From assembly GCA_002729515.1 (NCBI GenBank), contig PBYF01000114.1, positions 1 through 33,651 of the forward strand: a stretch of 33,651 nucleotides of DNA, in the 5' to 3' direction. Positions within the stretch are counted from its first letter, which is position 1; each line of letters starts with the position of its first letter. Below are positions 31,896 through 33,651 of this stretch, piece after piece. Origin of the DNA: Deltaproteobacteria bacterium (GTDB taxonomy: Bacteria > Myxococcota_A > UBA9160 > SMWR01). The notes below the pieces were generated by a model, which ran no database searches, was not told the DNA's origin, and saw nothing but the letters and a program-made list of their open reading frames with translations. The position numbers and the translations under genes are program-made.

Positions 31896-32642
31896 ATGGG
31901 CGAGGCGGAAACGGGTGGCGAGCAGCGGGTCGCGCTCGTAACCGGGGGCGGGACCGGGATCGGAGCGGCCTGCTGCCGCGCGCTCGCCGCCGAGGGCCTG
32001 CGCGTCGCGGTCCATTACCGGTCGAGCGAGGAGAAGGCGCGCGCGCTGGCCGAATCCCTGGAAGGCGCCTTCAGCGTATCCGCCGACCTCGCAATTTCCG
32101 ACGAGGTGGACGCGCTGGTCGCGGAGCTCAAGGAGCGTGCGGGACGCGTGGACGTGCTCGTGAATAACGCCGGCTTCAACGTGAACGCCCCGATGCTCTC
32201 GATGAAGCTCGACGACTACGACGCAGTATTCGGCGTGGCGCGAGGAACCTGGTACCTGACGAAGCTCGTGCTGCGGCGCTTCATGCTGCGCAAGAAGACC
32301 GGGCGCATCGTGAACATTTCGAGTGTGGTCGGGCACACGGGGAACCCCGGTCAGATTCCGTACACGATGGTGAAGGCGGGGCTCGACGCATTCACCAAGT
32401 CGCTCTCCCAGGAGCTTTCCGGCCGCGACATCACTGTCAACTCCGTGGCGCCGGGCTTCATCGAAACCGAGATGACCGACGAGCTCCCCGAGGAAGTGAA
32501 GCAAGGCATCCTCGCCCGCGTGCCGCAGCAGCGCATGGGCCGCCCGGAAGAAGTCGCCGATGTGGTCGCCTGGCTCTCCACCCGCGCCAGCTACGTGAAC
32601 GGTTGCGTCGTCCACGTAAATGGCGGCCTCTTCGGAGGTTGA
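31896..32642 (+). CDS. FabG/PhaB-like short-chain dehydrogenase/reductase
   Basis: 248 residues. Rossmann loop TGGGTGIG (16-23), NNAG (90-93), catalytic S142/S143, Y156 and K160 in YTMVK, then VAPGFIETEM and a C-terminal NGGLFGG. This is a 3-oxoacyl-ACP or acetoacetyl-CoA reductase type; NADPH preference is suggested by Y41-R42 after beta-2. Odd: the conserved Asn of the SDR Asn-Ser-Tyr-Lys tetrad seems absent, because that region reads FGVARGTWY. Good GGAGGG 3-9 nt before the ATG. It overlaps the next gene by 23 bp, so the two are coupled. Confidence 0.9.
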   Translation: MGEAETGGEQRVALVTGGGTGIGAACCRALAAEGLRVAVHYRSSEEKARALAESLEGAFSVSADLAISDEVDALVAELKERAGRVDVLVNNAGFNVNAPMLSMKLDDYDAVFGVARGTWYLTKLVLRRFMLRKKTGRIVNISSVVGHTGNPGQIPYTMVKAGLDAFTKSLSQELSGRDITVNSVAPGFIETEMTDELPEEVKQGILARVPQQRMGRPEEVADVVAWLSTRASYVNGCVVHVNGGLFGG

Positions 32643-33003
32643 TCTGGCCGAGCGGGAGAACGAGGCGCGCGGCGTCTTCAATCCGAAGGTCGTCGACCTG
32701 ATCTCCTGGGACGCGGAGCGCGAGGAGGTGGTGCTCCTCATGCTCGAGGAGCGTCCGTGGGAGAGCGAGCCGCGGCAGCTCCACCAACTCGAGGACAAGT
32801 TCAACGCCTATCTGAGCTACGTGCAGGGCGGCTACCTGGTGCGCGAGTACCCGGACTACGAGGGACGCGACGTCTGCTTCGCGCTCGACTGCGCGGAGGC
32901 GCCGCGCGGCGAGGCGCAGGCCATGTTGCGTTCCATGCAAGATTTCGCGTCGGGCGAGGGCATCCGCTTCGCTGTGCGGGTGATCCAGGACTCGGCCGGA
33001 TGA
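32620..33003 (+). CDS. Small DUF6572-like protein
   Basis: 127 residues, beginning inside the end of the reductase gene. Pattern PKVVDLISWDAEREEVVLLM, EERPWESEPRQLHQLEDKFN, AYLSYVQGGYLVREYP, then VCFALDCAEAPRGEAQ resembles a widespread family of unknown function (DUF6572 as I recall). No signal peptide or membrane span. Overlap with the FabG-like gene indicates co-expression, but no function follows from this. Confidence 0.75.
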   Translation: MAASSEVDLAERENEARGVFNPKVVDLISWDAEREEVVLLMLEERPWESEPRQLHQLEDKFNAYLSYVQGGYLVREYPDYEGRDVCFALDCAEAPRGEAQAMLRSMQDFASGEGIRFAVRVIQDSAG

Positions 33004-33306
33004 GACGCACGCGGTGTTCCAGCCGCCGATCTCGGCGCTGAGGATTCTGCGACCTCGAGGTGCGTGGCTCGTGTAGCGCTGCCCGTGGTCGAGCCTGGCA
33101 CCGCTGCTTCCGGGCGGTCCAAACACCAGATCCGTCACTCGGTCAAGACGCTGCTGGCGAGTCCCGGGCACCCACAGTTTTTTTTGGGGGGGCCGGTGCC
33201 GGAACCCCGGTTGCGGGGCAAAGACAAGGGGGGCGTGGCAGCAGGTCAGCAGCTCTGGCGCCATGTGGTCTGCTAGGCTAAGCGCTTCCCAATCGAGGAG
33301 TGCCCC
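33004..33306. other. Intergenic region, 303 bp
   Basis: No convincing gene on either strand. It contains a T8-G7 run at 33178-33192. The bases before it (CTGCTGG ... CCCACAG) can form only a short, imperfect stem, so a terminator is possible but weak. Near the right end TAGGCT (33274-33279) could be a -10 for the next gene, and GAGGAG at 33294-33299 is a strong ribosome-binding site for it. Confidence 0.5.
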
Positions 33307-33651
33307 ATGTTCAGGATCAAGAGTTTTCTGGTGACTTTTTCTCTCGCCTTGGGTCTCGTCGCGGGCAGCGTCTCCCCCGCTTGGGCGGGCCACGACGCTG
33401 CCCAGAAGGTGAAAGAAGGCAGCGAAGAAGCCTGGGACGGGACGAAGGAAGGCAGCGAAGAAGCCTGGGACGGGACGAAGGAAGGCAGCGAAGAAGCCTG
33501 GAAGAAGACGAAGGAAGGCAGCAAGGAAGCCTGGGAGAAGACGAAGGAAGGCGTGGTCAAGGGTGCGCATGGCGCGGATCACGACTTGACTCCTACCATC
33601 AAAAATTACTTCGGTGAGGCGGGGGAAGACACGAGCCATGGCATGGAGCAC
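33307..33651 (+). CDS. Exported protein with 11-residue amphipathic repeats (partial, runs off right edge)
   Basis: 115 residues are visible, with no stop before the edge. Sec signal peptide MFRIKSFLVTFSLALGLVAG, cleavage after AWA (residue 27). Residues 37-80 are four copies of an 11-residue unit of the type EGSEEAWDGTK, the later copies more basic (EGSEEAWKKTK, EGSKEAWEKTK). A non-repeat segment follows (LTPTIKNYFGEAGED). The period suits an amphipathic helix like those of LEA proteins or apolipoproteins. No enzymatic motif. The strong GAGGAG 7 nt upstream and the signal peptide support the start. Less AT-poor codons than its neighbours (GAA, AAG, AAA common) set it slightly apart. Function unknown. 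Confidence 0.78.
   Translation, partial: MFRIKSFLVTFSLALGLVAGSVSPAWAGHDAAQKVKEGSEEAWDGTKEGSEEAWDGTKEGSEEAWKKTKEGSKEAWEKTKEGVVKGAHGADHDLTPTIKNYFGEAGEDTSHGMEH
33415..33546 (+). repeat. Four tandem 33-bp repeats in the right-edge exported protein gene
   Basis: Units at 33415-33447 and 33448-33480 are identical; units at 33481-33513 and 33514-33546 diverge mainly in the last third (GACGGG to AAGAAG or GAGAAG). A fifth unit begins (GAAGGC) and breaks off. The unit is in frame, 11 codons. Confidence 0.95.

Noticed and set aside
33150-33192. Intrinsic terminator before the T8 run
   Set aside because: The stem is short and broken; kept only as a remark on the intergenic region.
33064-33276. Plus-strand frame containing GRSKHQIR, slightly like the RluA GRxHQIR motif
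   Set aside because: No other RluA feature, and the following residues do not fit; probably chance.
33273-33560. Minus-strand frame with repeated PSFVxSQASSL
   Set aside because: Antisense of the 33-bp repeats; the plus frame has a ribosome-binding site and a signal peptide.

Overview
The window is a gene-dense, strongly GC-rich stretch of a bacterial chromosome. It has Gram-negative hallmarks: lipoprotein signal peptides, a Pal/OmpA lipoprotein, an SppA protease, exported helical proteins and a zinc-finger anti-sigma factor. Gene content (CoA-chemistry enzymes, glycolate oxidase, a Leptospira-like citramalate synthase, many TPR proteins) suggests an environmental deltaproteobacteria-like lineage in the Myxococcota/Desulfobacterota/Binatota area. 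This placement is inference: no rRNA or tRNA gene is visible. I see no insertion sequence, phage or CRISPR array.

Layout, left to right. (1) 1-3196, minus strand: a CaiB-type CoA-transferase, then mauB (amine dehydrogenase heavy chain) and mauE, which runs off the left edge with a 12-bp minisatellite in its 3' part. (2) 3350-5302: a coiled-coil zinc-ribbon protein and a TPR-metallopeptidase fusion. (3) 5337-9243: glcD-glcE-glcF, overlapping stop-to-start. (4) 9257-14109, minus: cimA followed by two overlapping uncharacterised lipoproteins. (5) 14132-18337: rluA (plus), facing a minus-strand cluster of a thiolase-fold/OB-fold fusion, a double GNAT acetyltransferase, a TPR protein and a decayed TPR pseudogene. 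(6) 18393-23609: sppA, then a tight run of alpha/beta hydrolase, ECF sigma factor, anti-sigma factor with an 11-residue repeat stalk, DUF3106 repeat protein and yjbQ. (7) 23606-26617: thiI (minus), a HAD phosphatase, a small zinc-ribbon membrane protein and an unknown protein. (8) 26737-33003: pal, a 2-hydroxyacyl-CoA lyase-like ThDP enzyme, a DnaQ-DinG helicase fusion, a FabG-like reductase and a DUF6572-type protein. (9) 33307-33651: the start of an exported protein built from 11-residue repeats, cut by the right edge.

Recurring themes. Several genes that lack a Shine-Dalgarno have a TANNNT box exactly 6 nt before the start codon, which suggests leaderless transcription. Short tandem repeats with lengths divisible by three lengthen cell-envelope proteins (mauE, the anti-sigma factor, the right-edge protein). 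The least ordinary pieces are the sigma/anti-sigma/DUF3106 envelope-stress-like operon, the thiolase-fold protein that has Ser where the nucleophilic Cys belongs and carries a fused DUF35-like OB domain, and the repeat-tailed MauE.
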